Shown here piece by piece: positions 8,163 to 19,592 of a DNA stretch of 64,000 nt. Numbering within the stretch: the first letter of the stretch is position 1; every line of letters begins with the position of its first letter. A model generated the notes under the pieces. The model had not been told where the DNA came from. It was given only the letters and a program-made list of their open reading frames with translations, and did no database searches. Made by a program: the position numbers and the translations under genes. Where the stretch lies: contig NZ_FNAH01000012.1 of the NCBI RefSeq assembly GCF_900101865.1, positions 28,793-92,792 on the forward strand, written 5' to 3'. The DNA is from Paracoccus isoporae. Its GTDB lineage: Bacteria; Pseudomonadota; Alphaproteobacteria; Rhodobacterales; Rhodobacteraceae.

Positions 8163-9628
8163 GCGGAAACCTCCTTCACAGGTGAGGCGATGGTGGCACG
8201 ATAGGCGCGCAGGCTCCTGTCGGTCAGCAGCGCGGCGGGCAACGGCAGCAGGAGCGCCAGTAGCGCGGCGCGGATCAGCGGCTCCGCAGGGTGCCCGCCG
8301 AGCAGCAGCAGAAGCGCGGTGAGGAAAACCACGAGGTGACAGATGGACAGGGAACCGGAGCCCTTGCCGCCCGATTTGTCGGTGACCACGAATTTCAGGC
8401 GGCAGCCCGCGAGCGCATCGAAGGTCGCCTTAGCCGATTGCGGCGCCAGCGCGATGCGACAGGCCAGCGCGTGGAGGATGACCGGAAGGGCCTGCCCGTC
8501 GCGCAACCCGCGCGCCACGACGCGTGAAACGATGTCGCAAAGCGCGAGCAGGATGGCCACCGCAGCCAGCGCGGCGGCGACCGTATGCCCCTGCGCGGTC
8601 AGCAGCCAGACCGTCAGCAGCGCGAAAGGCACGAGGGCGAGGCTGAACCATGCAGTCAGTTGCGTGAGGATCACCAGCCGCTTGTGCAGCTCGAACTCGC
8701 CCGCGGGGGTGAGGATCGTCCGCCCATGCCGCAGCAGGGTCTGGACGTTGCCGCTGCACCAGCGATAGCGCTGCCTTTCGAGATCGCGCAGCGACAGCGG
8801 CAGCAGCCCCTTGCCCACGACCCGGTTGATGAACCGGCCCGCGAAGCCCGCGTGGCAAAGCCGCACGCCCAGGTCCGCATCCTCGGTCGTGGTGGCGCCC
8901 GACCACCCGCCGACGGAAACCAGCGCGGTCTTCGAAATCACGCAGAGCGTGCCGGTCAACAGTACCGCCTCTGCCTCATCGGCGGCGGCGGCATTGGTGC
9001 GGAAATATTCCTCAAGCTCGGCATCCACGCCCGGTGCGGTGGTCGTAGTAGCGACATAGGATTGCGGAAACTGCACGTAATCCGCCGCGGTCCGGTGCAG
9101 CGCCTCCGCCGCGCGGCGCAGGAAATCGCGGTCGACCACGTAATCCGCATCGACGGTGACCACATGGGTCGCATCGTCGCGCGTATGCGCCAGCGCGATG
9201 TTGAGCGCGCCGGCCTTGGCACCCTTGACACCCGTCCGGTGCAGGAAGGCGATCCGGCCCGGATGCGCGGCGCAAAACCTCTTCACCGGCTTCCACACCG
9301 CGGGATCGGCGGTGTTGTTGTCCATCACGACGATCTCGTAGGCATCCGACGGCCAATCCTGATCCAGCAGGGCCTGCAGGGTGCGGATCACCAGCCGGGG
9401 CGGTTCCGCATGGGTCGCGACATGGATTGAAAAACGCGGGCTGGCGAAGTCCTGCCGACCCGTCGCCAGCCGGGCGGGCAGACAGGAAACAAATGGCCGA
9501 AGGCCCATCAAACCGATCTGAACCACGATGATGACCGCACAGAGGAACAGACCGACCGCCGGGAGGACGGCAGACAGAATCAGTATTCCCCAGATGAAGA
9601 CAGCCCGCAGTTCCACATTCGCCCCCAA
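8159..9628 (-). CDS. Membrane-bound processive-type family 2 glycosyltransferase
   Basis: A ~489-residue protein with two N-terminal membrane segments (residues 8-45), a cytosolic GT-A domain and several C-terminal membrane segments. Motifs are VMDNNTAD near 101, VDADYV at 159-164, TED at 248-250 and QRYRW at 286-290, the D,D,D,QxxRW signature of cellulose synthase, chitin synthase and NodC-like enzymes. It is the first gene of the operon. The start is uncertain: TTG at 9628 or GTG at 9616; no in-frame ATG exists nearby. The product is likely a chain- or lipid-linked sugar polymer that downstream enzymes modify. Confidence 0.88.
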   Translation of the reverse strand: MGANVELRAVFIWGILILSAVLPAVGLFLCAVIIVVQIGLMGLRPFVSCLPARLATGRQDFASPRFSIHVATHAEPPRLVIRTLQALLDQDWPSDAYEIVVMDNNTADPAVWKPVKRFCAAHPGRIAFLHRTGVKGAKAGALNIALAHTRDDATHVVTVDADYVVDRDFLRRAAEALHRTAADYVQFPQSYVATTTTAPGVDAELEEYFRTNAAAADEAEAVLLTGTLCVISKTALVSVGGWSGATTTEDADLGVRLCHAGFAGRFINRVVGKGLLPLSLRDLERQRYRWCSGNVQTLLRHGRTILTPAGEFELHKRLVILTQLTAWFSLALVPFALLTVWLLTAQGHTVAAALAAVAILLALCDIVSRVVARGLRDGQALPVILHALACRIALAPQSAKATFDALAGCRLKFVVTDKSGGKGSGSLSICHLVVFLTALLLLLGGHPAEPLIRAALLALLLPLPAALLTDRSLRAYRATIASPVKEVSA

Positions 9629-9814
9629 GCGTTAGTTAAATAGCAATAAAATTTTTCGATCAGTAGCTTGTTAGATTTCGACGCTACCGACGGTCCAACA
9701 AAGTCGTTGCTCGTCGGTTCCCACTTCGGATGATTCATCGCCGGCGCGGGTGTGCCAAGGATGCGCGACACCGCCAAACCATGCTTTCAACTGGATTGAA
9801 TTCCGCCGCGGCGG

Positions 9815-10552
9815 TCAGTCTTGCGGAAACCAGGAGGTATCCATGTCGGCATAGCGATCATGGAAATCCGTAAGTTCTATCATCGCATCTTCCCGAAGGA
9901 TCTGGAGCCGATGCTGATCGCGGTGAATATAGCCATCCTCTTCCATCCGGATGAAGGTCTTGCTGATGTAGACATTGGTCAGGCCGAGGTAATCAGCGAT
10001 CTGGCTCTGCGTCATCGGCAGGCGAATCGTGTCGGTCATGCCCGGATTGGTGATCCGGAGACGGGATATGAGATCCAGCAACATGTAGCTGACCCGTTCC
10101 TGCGCACTCATCCGGCCCATTGCGCGGAGAACATCAATCAAAACAACCTGGTCGCGAAGTGCTATCGAAAGCAAAAGTGCTGAAAGCTTCGGAGACTCGC
10201 GCAGGATCTCGTCCAGCGACGATTTCGGGAATGGACACAGGCACACCTCTTCGACAGTTCGCAGCGTGGTCGTGGAGTGCTTGAGGGTGACGTCGGCGAA
10301 ACCAATGACGTCGCCGGGATGATGGATCTTGACAATCTGGCGCCGACCATCGGGCAGATCGGTAAAGCTGAAGGCCCAGCCATGTTTGACCACGTATAGG
10401 TCCTTGTTCTCGTCGCCCCCCTGATACACTTCCCGTCCTGCATCGAAAATGCGTTCGGCTCTCTCAAGCTTAGCCAACCTATCACAATCGGCCTCGGAAA
10501 GTGAGACGTAATGCGACAGCTTGGTAACGAGACAACTGGATGTGCTGGACAT
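9815..10552 (-). CDS. Crp/Fnr-family transcription regulator
   Basis: A 245-residue regulator with an N-terminal cyclic-nucleotide-binding-like beta barrel (residues ~25-130, including HPGDVIGFADV) and a C-terminal winged helix with the recognition helix MTQSQIADYLGLTNVYISKTFIRM. It lacks the cysteine array of oxygen-sensing Fnr. It lies 10 bp downstream of the mgtC-like gene on the same strand, so the two are probably cotranscribed. Target genes are unknown; the adjacent glycan and stress genes are candidates. Confidence 0.9.
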   Translation of the reverse strand: MSSTSSCLVTKLSHYVSLSEADCDRLAKLERAERIFDAGREVYQGGDENKDLYVVKHGWAFSFTDLPDGRRQIVKIHHPGDVIGFADVTLKHSTTTLRTVEEVCLCPFPKSSLDEILRESPKLSALLLSIALRDQVVLIDVLRAMGRMSAQERVSYMLLDLISRLRITNPGMTDTIRLPMTQSQIADYLGLTNVYISKTFIRMEEDGYIHRDQHRLQILREDAMIELTDFHDRYADMDTSWFPQD

Positions 10553-10562
10553 GAAAATTTTC

Positions 10563-11006
10563 CTATCTGTTGCCTCTGATATGAAGGCAGTCGAAAATAT
10601 TGAGAACGACGCAGATGAGCACAGAGATAAATGCCGCCTCCTTGAGGAAACCTAGCCCGCAAGCGATGCCAATCGACCCTACAGCCCAGATTGCGGCTCC
10701 GCTGCGGACACCTTTTAGTCGCCCGTCGTCACTGGGCGACATGATCGCCCCCGCTCCGAGGAACCCGATGCCACCGACAATACCCTGAATAAGGCGGGTA
10801 GGGTCAATACTGAGGGCCTCATCCTCGGCCATGCTGCTCAGAGCAAAATTGAGGGTAACTGCCATTAAGGCGGTAGAGCCGATCGCAACCAAAACGTAGA
10901 CACCCGCCCCTAGAGGCTTTCCTTTGATCTCGCGATCAAGCCCGACGATTAACCCACACCCCCCAGAAAAAAGGACGCGAAGTATAAATTCACTGAAATC
11001 GACCAC
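10563..11006 (-). CDS. MgtC/SapB family membrane protein
   Basis: A 147-residue membrane protein with four to five hydrophobic helices. The N-terminal GLIVGLDREIKGKPLGAGVY and GIVGGIGFLGAGAIM segments are characteristic of the MgtC/SapB family, linked to magnesium limitation, acid stress and control of the F-type ATPase. Only the membrane domain is present; the C-terminal soluble domain of Salmonella MgtC is absent, as in most family members. It is divergent from the DUF421 gene, with a comparatively AT-rich 160-bp promoter region between. Confidence 0.9.
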   Translation of the reverse strand: MVDFSEFILRVLFSGGCGLIVGLDREIKGKPLGAGVYVLVAIGSTALMAVTLNFALSSMAEDEALSIDPTRLIQGIVGGIGFLGAGAIMSPSDDGRLKGVRSGAAIWAVGSIGIACGLGFLKEAAFISVLICVVLNIFDCLHIRGNR

Positions 11007-11167
11007 TAACCGAGAACTCCCTGTTCTGATGCCTACCCTGCCATATACTTTCTTTAAACCCCGCTGCCTTGCGTGGATTTAATATGCATTGAAACGGGGT
11101 ATTCCGCACGCGGCTATGGTCGCGTTTGAACGAATAAGGTCTTGGATGCAAAAAGCACCTTCAAACA

Positions 11168-11695
11168 ATGGATACATTGATGTTTTTTGACGGACCTATA
11201 CTCGATGCGTTGGCCAAGGGTTCCCTACTGAGCGCGGTCGGCATTACCTGGATCATCCTGCTGGTCCGCGTAGTCGGATTGCGATCATTCTCGAAAATGA
11301 CGAATTTCGACTTCGTCATGACTGTTGCCATGGGCTCGCTTCTGGCCGGGGCGTCTCAGTCGCAGGAATGGGCGGGATTTCTTCAGACGCTGACGGCGAT
11401 GGCCAGCCTCTTTGCCGTCCAGTATGGCGTCTCGCGGCTGCGACGCTGGTCGCCGCGACTCGACGCGCTGGTTCAGAATACGCCGGTCCTGCTGATGAAG
11501 GACGGCGTCATCCTGCACGATGCCTTGCGCGCGACGCGTGTTGCCGAGGAAGACCTGATCGCAAAGTTGCGGGAGGCCAATGCGCTTGATTTCTCATCCG
11601 TTCGAGCCGTGGTGCTGGAGACAACGGGCGATATCTCGGTGCTGCGTGGCGATCATGTGGACGAGGCCCTGTTTAAGGGGGTTGCCGACGCCTGA
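11168..11695 (+). CDS. DUF421 (YetF-like) membrane protein
   Basis: A 175-residue protein with three N-terminal hydrophobic segments followed by a small cytosolic domain. The segment VGLRSFSKMTNFDFVMTVAMGSL and the tail LREANALDFSSVRAVVLETTGDISVL are typical of the DUF421/YetF family, whose function is poorly defined. Its stop is one base before the start of the antiporter gene, so the two are cotranscribed. Together with MgtC and the antiporter it forms an ion and envelope stress group. Confidence 0.9.
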   Translation: MDTLMFFDGPILDALAKGSLLSAVGITWIILLVRVVGLRSFSKMTNFDFVMTVAMGSLLAGASQSQEWAGFLQTLTAMASLFAVQYGVSRLRRWSPRLDALVQNTPVLLMKDGVILHDALRATRVAEEDLIAKLREANALDFSSVRAVVLETTGDISVLRGDHVDEALFKGVADA

Positions 11696-11696
11696 A

Positions 11697-12938
11697 ATGG
11701 AAACCGATGCCTTCTTCGAATTCAGCACCTATCACCTGACCCTCGCGGTGGCGGGATGCATCGTGATCCTGGCGCGCTGGTTTCCGCGGCTGGTCTCCTC
11801 GCGGGAACCGGCGGCCGCCCCGCTGATGATCCTGCTCGGGGCCGCTGCGGTCCTCACGGTCCCCGGCCTGCCCGCACCTCCCGACCCGCGCAGCGCCCCC
11901 CTGCTGTGGGAGGTCGTGGCGGAAATCACCGTCATCGTCGCGCTCTTCGCCGCCGGAATGCGGGTCGACAGCCTCGGTCCGCCGCGGAAATGGGGACCGA
12001 CGCTGCGGCTGCTCGTGATCGGGATGCCCCTGACCATCCCGGCGGTCGCGCTCCTGGGCGTGGTTCTGGGTGGGCTGACCGTCGGCTCCGCGCTTCTGCT
12101 GGCCGCCGTGCTGGCACCGACCGACCCGGTTCTCGCCGCCGATGTGCAGATCGGACCACCCCAAGAGGGACAGGAGCATCCGGTGCGCTTTGCCCTGACC
12201 ACGGAGGCCGCACTGAACGACGGGCTGGCCTTTCCCTTCGTCTACCTCGGCCTGCTCGTCATCGCGCAGGGTCTGGCCCCCGGCGACTGGGGTCTGCGCT
12301 GGCTGCTGGAAGACGTGATCTACCGGATATCCATCGGGGCCGCGATGGGCTGGGCCGGGGCTTGGCTGCTGGGCCAGATCCCGTTCAACCTGCCCCGCGA
12401 AACCCGGCTGGCCGATACCGGCTCCGGGGTGATCGCGATTGCCGGGGTGTTCCTGTGTTATGGCTCAACCGAACTGGTCGAGGGCTACGGTTTCATCGCC
12501 GTGGCCGCGATGGGCCTGTCGCTGAGGCGTATCGAGAGCGAACACCATTATCATCGGCATCTGCACGATTTCTCGGAATCCATCGAAGACGCCCTGACGG
12601 CGCTTCTGCTGATTGCCCTGGGTGGCCTGCTCCCCGCTCTGGCAGCGGACCTGACCTGGAACCATGTCGCCATCGCGGTGCTGCTGATCGTGGTGCTGCG
12701 CCCGCTGGCGGGATGGGTATCCCTGACGGCAAGGGCGTTAGCCCGTTCCGACCGGGCGGTGGTTGCCGTCTATGGGGTGCGCGCGATCGGATCGATCTAC
12801 TATCTGGCCTATGCGACCAGCCATGCCGATCTGCCGCATATCTCTGACCTGTGGATCATCACCGCGCTGACGATCTTCCTGTCCACCATCCTACCTGGTT
12901 TCTCGGTGGGCTGGAGTATGGATAGGATCGGGCGCTGA
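11697..12938 (+). CDS. CPA1-type cation/proton antiporter
   Basis: A 413-residue polytopic membrane protein with about twelve hydrophobic segments. The AAVLAPTDPVLAADVQ segment carries the Asp motif of Na+(K+)/H+ antiporters, and TTEAALNDGLAFPFVYLGL is the second conserved family block. The start at 11697 follows the DUF421 stop by one base; the longer open frame upstream only shadows that gene. There is no C-terminal TrkA domain. It probably exports Na+ or K+ in exchange for protons under salt or alkaline stress. Confidence 0.9.
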   Translation: METDAFFEFSTYHLTLAVAGCIVILARWFPRLVSSREPAAAPLMILLGAAAVLTVPGLPAPPDPRSAPLLWEVVAEITVIVALFAAGMRVDSLGPPRKWGPTLRLLVIGMPLTIPAVALLGVVLGGLTVGSALLLAAVLAPTDPVLAADVQIGPPQEGQEHPVRFALTTEAALNDGLAFPFVYLGLLVIAQGLAPGDWGLRWLLEDVIYRISIGAAMGWAGAWLLGQIPFNLPRETRLADTGSGVIAIAGVFLCYGSTELVEGYGFIAVAAMGLSLRRIESEHHYHRHLHDFSESIEDALTALLLIALGGLLPALAADLTWNHVAIAVLLIVVLRPLAGWVSLTARALARSDRAVVAVYGVRAIGSIYYLAYATSHADLPHISDLWIITALTIFLSTILPGFSVGWSMDRIGR

Positions 12939-12986
12939 TCGTCGGGTCTCTTGCCGCCGGTCACACACTAGCGGCAAAGAAGCTCT

Positions 12987-15095
<2,109 letters not shown>

Positions 15096-15327
15096 TTGTG
15101 TTTCTCCAAGGGATTGGTGCGCGCGCAGACAGGCTAATATCGACCAAAGCAGATCCTACGCCGGTTAATATTCCATAGCTTCCATCTAGATTGATGCGAC
15201 GAGACGTAAAGTCATGCCTACCAATCTGATTGAAAGCCGTCTGCGACCTCAAACGAACGTCCGAGCTTGTCTCGAGCGTCGGAAGATCTGCCAGACCGCT
15301 CACCCTCCTTCCAAACTGGAAAAATCC

Positions 15328-15672
15328 ATGGAATTTGTCTTGATCGACTTCTGGGCCGCCAATCTTGAACCGGTGGTGCCGGATTTGCAGGTTTGGCTTG
15401 CTGCACTGGAAATGCGGGTCGCACAGACGGTGGCTCGGGGAGGTCACATACTTGTCCTGCCGGAGTTCGCCTGCGCCCAGTGGTTGAGCTTTGCGCCCGC
15501 AGATATGGCGGAGGCAGACACCCTTGAATGGCTGTTCGAATGCGGGGAGGTAGCGCTCAATGCGATTGCGGCGATGTCTGCGAAACATGGTGTTTCGATA
15601 CTTGCAGGCACGATACCCTTCCTGACCGAACCGGAATGTGGAACAATTGTCGGTTTCGATCTATATCTTTAG
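15328..15672 (+). pseudogene. Truncated nitrilase/carbon-nitrogen hydrolase
   Basis: The 114 residues from MEFVLIDFWAANLEP match the N-terminal part of the nitrilase superfamily: a strand, a long helix, then GGHILVLPEFACAQW with the catalytic Glu in LPEF. After TIPFLTEP the frame ends in unrelated sequence, so the Lys and Cys of the triad are missing. Family members are normally 260-340 residues. The break lies just before the Ku gene, which points to an insertion or deletion that brought the Ku/LigD pair here. Confidence 0.65.
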
Positions 15673-15722
15673 GCATCCCGTCTTCGATCATGGCGGCGCA
15701 TCCTGCAGGGAGAAGGACCGAC

Positions 15723-16547
15723 ATGGCACCGCGCGCACTCTGGAAGGGACAGCTTCGCCTGTCGCTGGTTTCCATCCCGGTCGAGATATTCTCGGCCACC
15801 AAATCCGGTGCGCGGGTGTCGTTCCGCCAGATCCACAAGCCTTCTGGCAAGCGCATCCGCTACGAGAAATCCGTGCCCGGCATCGGCCCGGTCAAGACCG
15901 AGGACATCGTAAAAGGCTACGAGGTCGATGACGACGAATACATCCTGCTCGACCCGGACGAGATCGACGCGATCAAGCTGGAGACGAAAAAGACCTTCGA
16001 ACTGGTGCAATTCGTCGATGCCTGCGAAATCTCGCCGCTTTATTTCGACAAGCCCTATTACATCACCGCCTCGGACGATCTGGCGCAGGATGCCTACCGC
16101 GTGGTGCGCGATGCGTTGCGGGCCGCGGGCAAGGTGGGTCTGGGGCAGGTGACGATGCGCGGCAAGGAATATCTGGCCGCCGTCAAACCCTGCGGCGACG
16201 GGCTGCTGATGGAGACGCTGCATTACGAGGACGAGCTGCGCGAGGCCGATCAGATCTTCACCGATATCGAGGACGAGAAGGTCGACAAGGAGTTGCTGGA
16301 GGTCGCCACCTCCCTGATCGACCGCAAGAGCGCGCCCTTTGATGCGAGCGCCTATCACGACAAGTATGCCGAGGCGATGCAGGACCTGCTGGACGCGAAG
16401 ATGAGGAACAAGAAGACCCCGCGCGTGCGCACGGACGATGACAGCGGGGGCGGCGACAATGTGGTCGATCTGATGAGCGCGCTGAAACAGAGCCTGAAGG
16501 ACGCCGACGGCAAGAAGAAAAAGAAACCGGCCAAGAAGGCGTCCTAG
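15723..16547 (+). CDS. ku: Ku protein, non-homologous end joining
   Basis: A 274-residue bacterial Ku, which forms a homodimeric ring on DNA ends and recruits LigD. It starts MAPRALWKGQLRLSLVSIPV, the typical Ku opening, and contains PLYFDKPYYI and GKEYLAAVKPCGDGLLMETL. The C-terminal tail is Lys-rich (KKKKKPAKK), as in DNA-binding Ku tails. The start at 15723 has a GGGAGAAGG ribosome site; an in-frame ATG at 15690 lacks one. The stop abuts the ligD start with no gap. Confidence 0.96.
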   Translation: MAPRALWKGQLRLSLVSIPVEIFSATKSGARVSFRQIHKPSGKRIRYEKSVPGIGPVKTEDIVKGYEVDDDEYILLDPDEIDAIKLETKKTFELVQFVDACEISPLYFDKPYYITASDDLAQDAYRVVRDALRAAGKVGLGQVTMRGKEYLAAVKPCGDGLLMETLHYEDELREADQIFTDIEDEKVDKELLEVATSLIDRKSAPFDASAYHDKYAEAMQDLLDAKMRNKKTPRVRTDDDSGGGDNVVDLMSALKQSLKDADGKKKKKPAKKAS

Positions 16548-19007
16548 ATGGCGAAATCCCCCGATCCGCTGGCCGATTACAACGCGAAGCGGGATTTTTC
16601 CCGCACCGCAGAGCCGCGCGGTCAGGTGGGGGCGGGAGGCGCGAAACGCCGTTTCGTGGTGCAGAAACACGCGGCTTCGCGCCTGCACTACGACTTCAGG
16701 CTTGAATGGAACGGCGTGCTGCTTAGCTGGGCGGTCACGAAGGGGCCGTCGCCCGATCCGGGCGAAAAGCGCCTGGCGGTGCGGACGGAGGACCATCCGC
16801 TGGACTACGGCGATTTCGAGGGCACGATCCCGAACGGCGAATATGGCGGCGGCACGGTGATGCTGTGGGACACCGGCGGCTGGGTGCCGCAGGAGGATTT
16901 CGAAAAGGGGCTGAGCGACGGCAAGCTGAAATTCACCCTGCAAGGCCAGCGGATGAAGGGCGGCTGGGCGTTGGTGCGTATGCGCGGGAAACCGAATGAG
17001 ACGCGCGAGAACTGGCTGCTGATCAAGGAGCGCGACGATTACGCCGAGGGCAACCCGGACGGCTTTACCAAGGGCAAGGCGGTCTCGGTCAAGACCGGCC
17101 GCAACATGACGCAGATCGCCGAGGACGCGCCCGCCAAGGCTCCGCCCGATCCCGCCCCCGACCGCTGCCGCAAGCGCCCCGCCTTCGTCAAGCCGCAGCT
17201 TGCCACGATGGTGGCCGAAGCCCCAGAGGGCGACGACTGGTTGCACGAGACCAAGTTCGACGGCTACCGCTGCCTTGCAGCACTCGGCAAGGGTGGCATG
17301 CGGCTCTATACGCGGTCGGGCAAGGACTGGACCGATCGGTTTCACGCACTGGACGGCGCGTTCGACCCCCTGCACTGCGACGCCGCCCTGATCGACGGCG
17401 AGGTGATGGCCGCACGCATCCACGGCTCGGCCTTTTCCTCGCTCCAGAAGGCGTTGAAACAGGGCAACGCGCTGGTCTTCTTTGCCTTCGACCTCTTGCG
17501 CATCGACGGCGAGGATCTGCGCAAGCTGCCTCAGATCGAACGCCGCGAACGTCTGGCAAAGTTGCTGTCGGGTGCGCCCTCCGGCGGCCCCCTGCGGCTG
17601 AGCGAACATATCGTCGGCAAGGGTCCAGAGGTGTTCGCCAATGCCTGCAAGGCGGGTGCGGAGGGGATCATCAGCAAACGCATTGACGCCCCCTATCGAA
17701 GCACCCGCAGCAAGGCGTGGCGCAAGGTCAAATGCACCCGCCGACAGGAATTCGTGATCGTGGGTTATTCGCCGTCCGACAAGGCCGGGCGGCCCTTTGC
17801 CTCGCTGCTTCTGGCCAGCCACGAGGGTGGCGCGCTGCGCTACAAGGGCAGGGTCGGCACCGGGTTTTCCGACGCTGTGATGGAGGCCGTGGCCCGGGCG
17901 ATGACCGCGCGCAAGAATCCGCCCTGCCACGATGTCCCGGATGACATCGCGCGGGAGGCGCAGTGGGTGCGCGCCGATCTGGTGGCCGAGGTCGAGTTCA
18001 CCGAATTCACCGGCGACGGCTATGTGCGTCATGCCAGCTTCCTCGGCCTGCGCGACGACAAGAAAGCCGACGACGTGCGACTAGAGGCACCGATGACCGA
18101 CGATACCGAAACCACCGTTCAGGGCATCCGCATCAGCAATGCGGACCGCCCCGTGTTCCCCGACGCAGGCTGCACCAAGGGCAACGTGGCGCGGCATTAC
18201 GCGCAGGTCGGCGAACGCATGATCGCGCTCGCCGGACACCGTCCCCTGTCGCTCTATCGCTGCCCGTCCGGCATTTCCGATCCGTGCTTCTTCCAGAAAC
18301 ACGATGTCGGCGGGATGCCCGGTGAACTGTCGCGCGTCAGCGTCGAGGAAAGCGACGGCGACAGCGCCGATTACCTCTATGCCACGCGGACCGAAAGCCT
18401 GATCGCCGCCGCGCAGATGGGCAGCATCGAGTTCCACATCTGGGGTGGGCGGACCGACCGGCTGGAACGTCCCGATCGGCTGGTGTTCGATCTCGATCCC
18501 GACGAGGGGCTGGGTTGGACCGATGTGCAGGAGGCGGCCTTCGATGTGCGCGATACGCTGGCAAGTCTGGGTTTGCAAAGCGGTGCCATCGTCACCGGCG
18601 GCAAGGGCGTGCATGTCTGGCTGGCACTGCGGCGCACCCGCGGCTGGGACAGTGTTAAACTGTTCGCCAAGACCTTCGCGCATGTGATGGCGGCGCGCGC
18701 GCCCGACCGTTACACCGCCACCATGTCGAAATCGAAACGCCGGGGGCGCGTCTTCATCGACTGGCTGCGCAACGAACGCGGCGCGACGGCAATCGCCCCC
18801 TATTCCCTGCGCGCCCGCCCCGGCGCCCCCGTGGCCGTGCCGGTGACATGGGACGAATTGAAGGACCTGGAGGGGGCTAACAGCTTCTCGATGGCTGATA
18901 TGGCCGCGCGGCTGGAGGCGGATTGCCCGGCGGCGCAGGTCCAGGACAGCTTGCAGAGCCTGAGCGATGGCGTGATCGACGCGCTTCAGGCTTTTGCAGA
19001 GAATTGA
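16548..19007 (+). CDS. ligD: Multifunctional ATP-dependent DNA ligase LigD
   Basis: An 819-residue repair enzyme with domains in the order phosphoesterase, ligase, polymerase. The phosphoesterase part includes KHAASRLHYDFRLEW (near residue 40). The ligase nucleotidyl-lysine is in HETKFDGYRCLA (K236), followed by LIDGEVMA and the oligonucleotide-binding domain. The primase-polymerase part has VFDLDPDEG with catalytic D648 and D650. It fills, trims and seals ends bound by Ku. Direct abutment to ku indicates one operon. Length matches other three-domain LigD proteins. Confidence 0.96.
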   Translation: MAKSPDPLADYNAKRDFSRTAEPRGQVGAGGAKRRFVVQKHAASRLHYDFRLEWNGVLLSWAVTKGPSPDPGEKRLAVRTEDHPLDYGDFEGTIPNGEYGGGTVMLWDTGGWVPQEDFEKGLSDGKLKFTLQGQRMKGGWALVRMRGKPNETRENWLLIKERDDYAEGNPDGFTKGKAVSVKTGRNMTQIAEDAPAKAPPDPAPDRCRKRPAFVKPQLATMVAEAPEGDDWLHETKFDGYRCLAALGKGGMRLYTRSGKDWTDRFHALDGAFDPLHCDAALIDGEVMAARIHGSAFSSLQKALKQGNALVFFAFDLLRIDGEDLRKLPQIERRERLAKLLSGAPSGGPLRLSEHIVGKGPEVFANACKAGAEGIISKRIDAPYRSTRSKAWRKVKCTRRQEFVIVGYSPSDKAGRPFASLLLASHEGGALRYKGRVGTGFSDAVMEAVARAMTARKNPPCHDVPDDIAREAQWVRADLVAEVEFTEFTGDGYVRHASFLGLRDDKKADDVRLEAPMTDDTETTVQGIRISNADRPVFPDAGCTKGNVARHYAQVGERMIALAGHRPLSLYRCPSGISDPCFFQKHDVGGMPGELSRVSVEESDGDSADYLYATRTESLIAAAQMGSIEFHIWGGRTDRLERPDRLVFDLDPDEGLGWTDVQEAAFDVRDTLASLGLQSGAIVTGGKGVHVWLALRRTRGWDSVKLFAKTFAHVMAARAPDRYTATMSKSKRRGRVFIDWLRNERGATAIAPYSLRARPGAPVAVPVTWDELKDLEGANSFSMADMAARLEADCPAAQVQDSLQSLSDGVIDALQAFAEN

Positions 19008-19118
19008 AAGATACCATTTCCAAATCGACTCCGGCAAAATGCCGCCATCCTGGACACGCGGGGCGGAACCCGGCGGTATGGTTCTCGGTTCGTCCCGCAG
19101 TAAAATGAGGAAGATCAA

Positions 19119-19472
19119 ATGGACAATTCCGCACATGCAAGTCTCGTCTCATCCGACGATGTGGACGGGACCGACGTCTATGGTAACGATGGTGCCCACA
19201 TCGGCACAATCGACCACCTCATGATCGACAAGCAAGCCGGCAGGGTCGGCTACGCCGTGATGGGCTTTGGCGGTTTTCTGGGGCTCGGCGAAGACCATCA
19301 TCCGGTCCCGTGGGGAAAGCTGTGTTACGATACGTCCAGAAACGGCTTCATGACGGACATCACCGAGCAAGAGGTAAAGGGTGCGCCTGCCCGTAACGAC
19401 AACTGGTATGCGGACCGAGACTGGGAGCGCCGAACGCACGATCATTATGGCGTTCCACACTACTGGATTTGA
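19119..19472 (+). CDS. PRC-barrel domain protein
   Basis: A 117-residue protein with an N-terminal PRC-barrel: SDDVDGTDVYGNDGAHIGTID, then VGYAVMGFGGFLGLGEDHHPVPW. Such small PRC-barrel proteins are frequent in alphaproteobacterial stress loci; their role is undefined. The ribosome site GAGGAAG lies six bases upstream. The 110 bp upstream of it probably hold its own promoter. The C-terminal region is rich in Trp, His and Arg. Confidence 0.88.
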   Translation: MDNSAHASLVSSDDVDGTDVYGNDGAHIGTIDHLMIDKQAGRVGYAVMGFGGFLGLGEDHHPVPWGKLCYDTSRNGFMTDITEQEVKGAPARNDNWYADRDWERRTHDHYGVPHYWI

Positions 19473-19592
19473 AGAGCGCACCGCAGACACATCAGCTCAG
19501 CGGCGGTGTCCGTTCGGGGACCGCCATTTCTGCATGGCCCGTTGCGGCCTGTCCTGTTCCTTTCGAAAAATCCTTTCCGCTTGTGCGGCATC

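Noticed and set aside
9580..9777. 65-residue minus-strand ORF at the start of the membrane glycosyltransferase
   Set aside because: It overlaps the glycosyltransferase start in another frame, with no family and no good ribosome site.
15669..18032. 787-residue antisense ORF across ku and ligD
   Set aside because: Pure antisense shadow; its sequence is His/Arg/Leu/Ala-rich without motifs, while ku and ligD are unmistakable.
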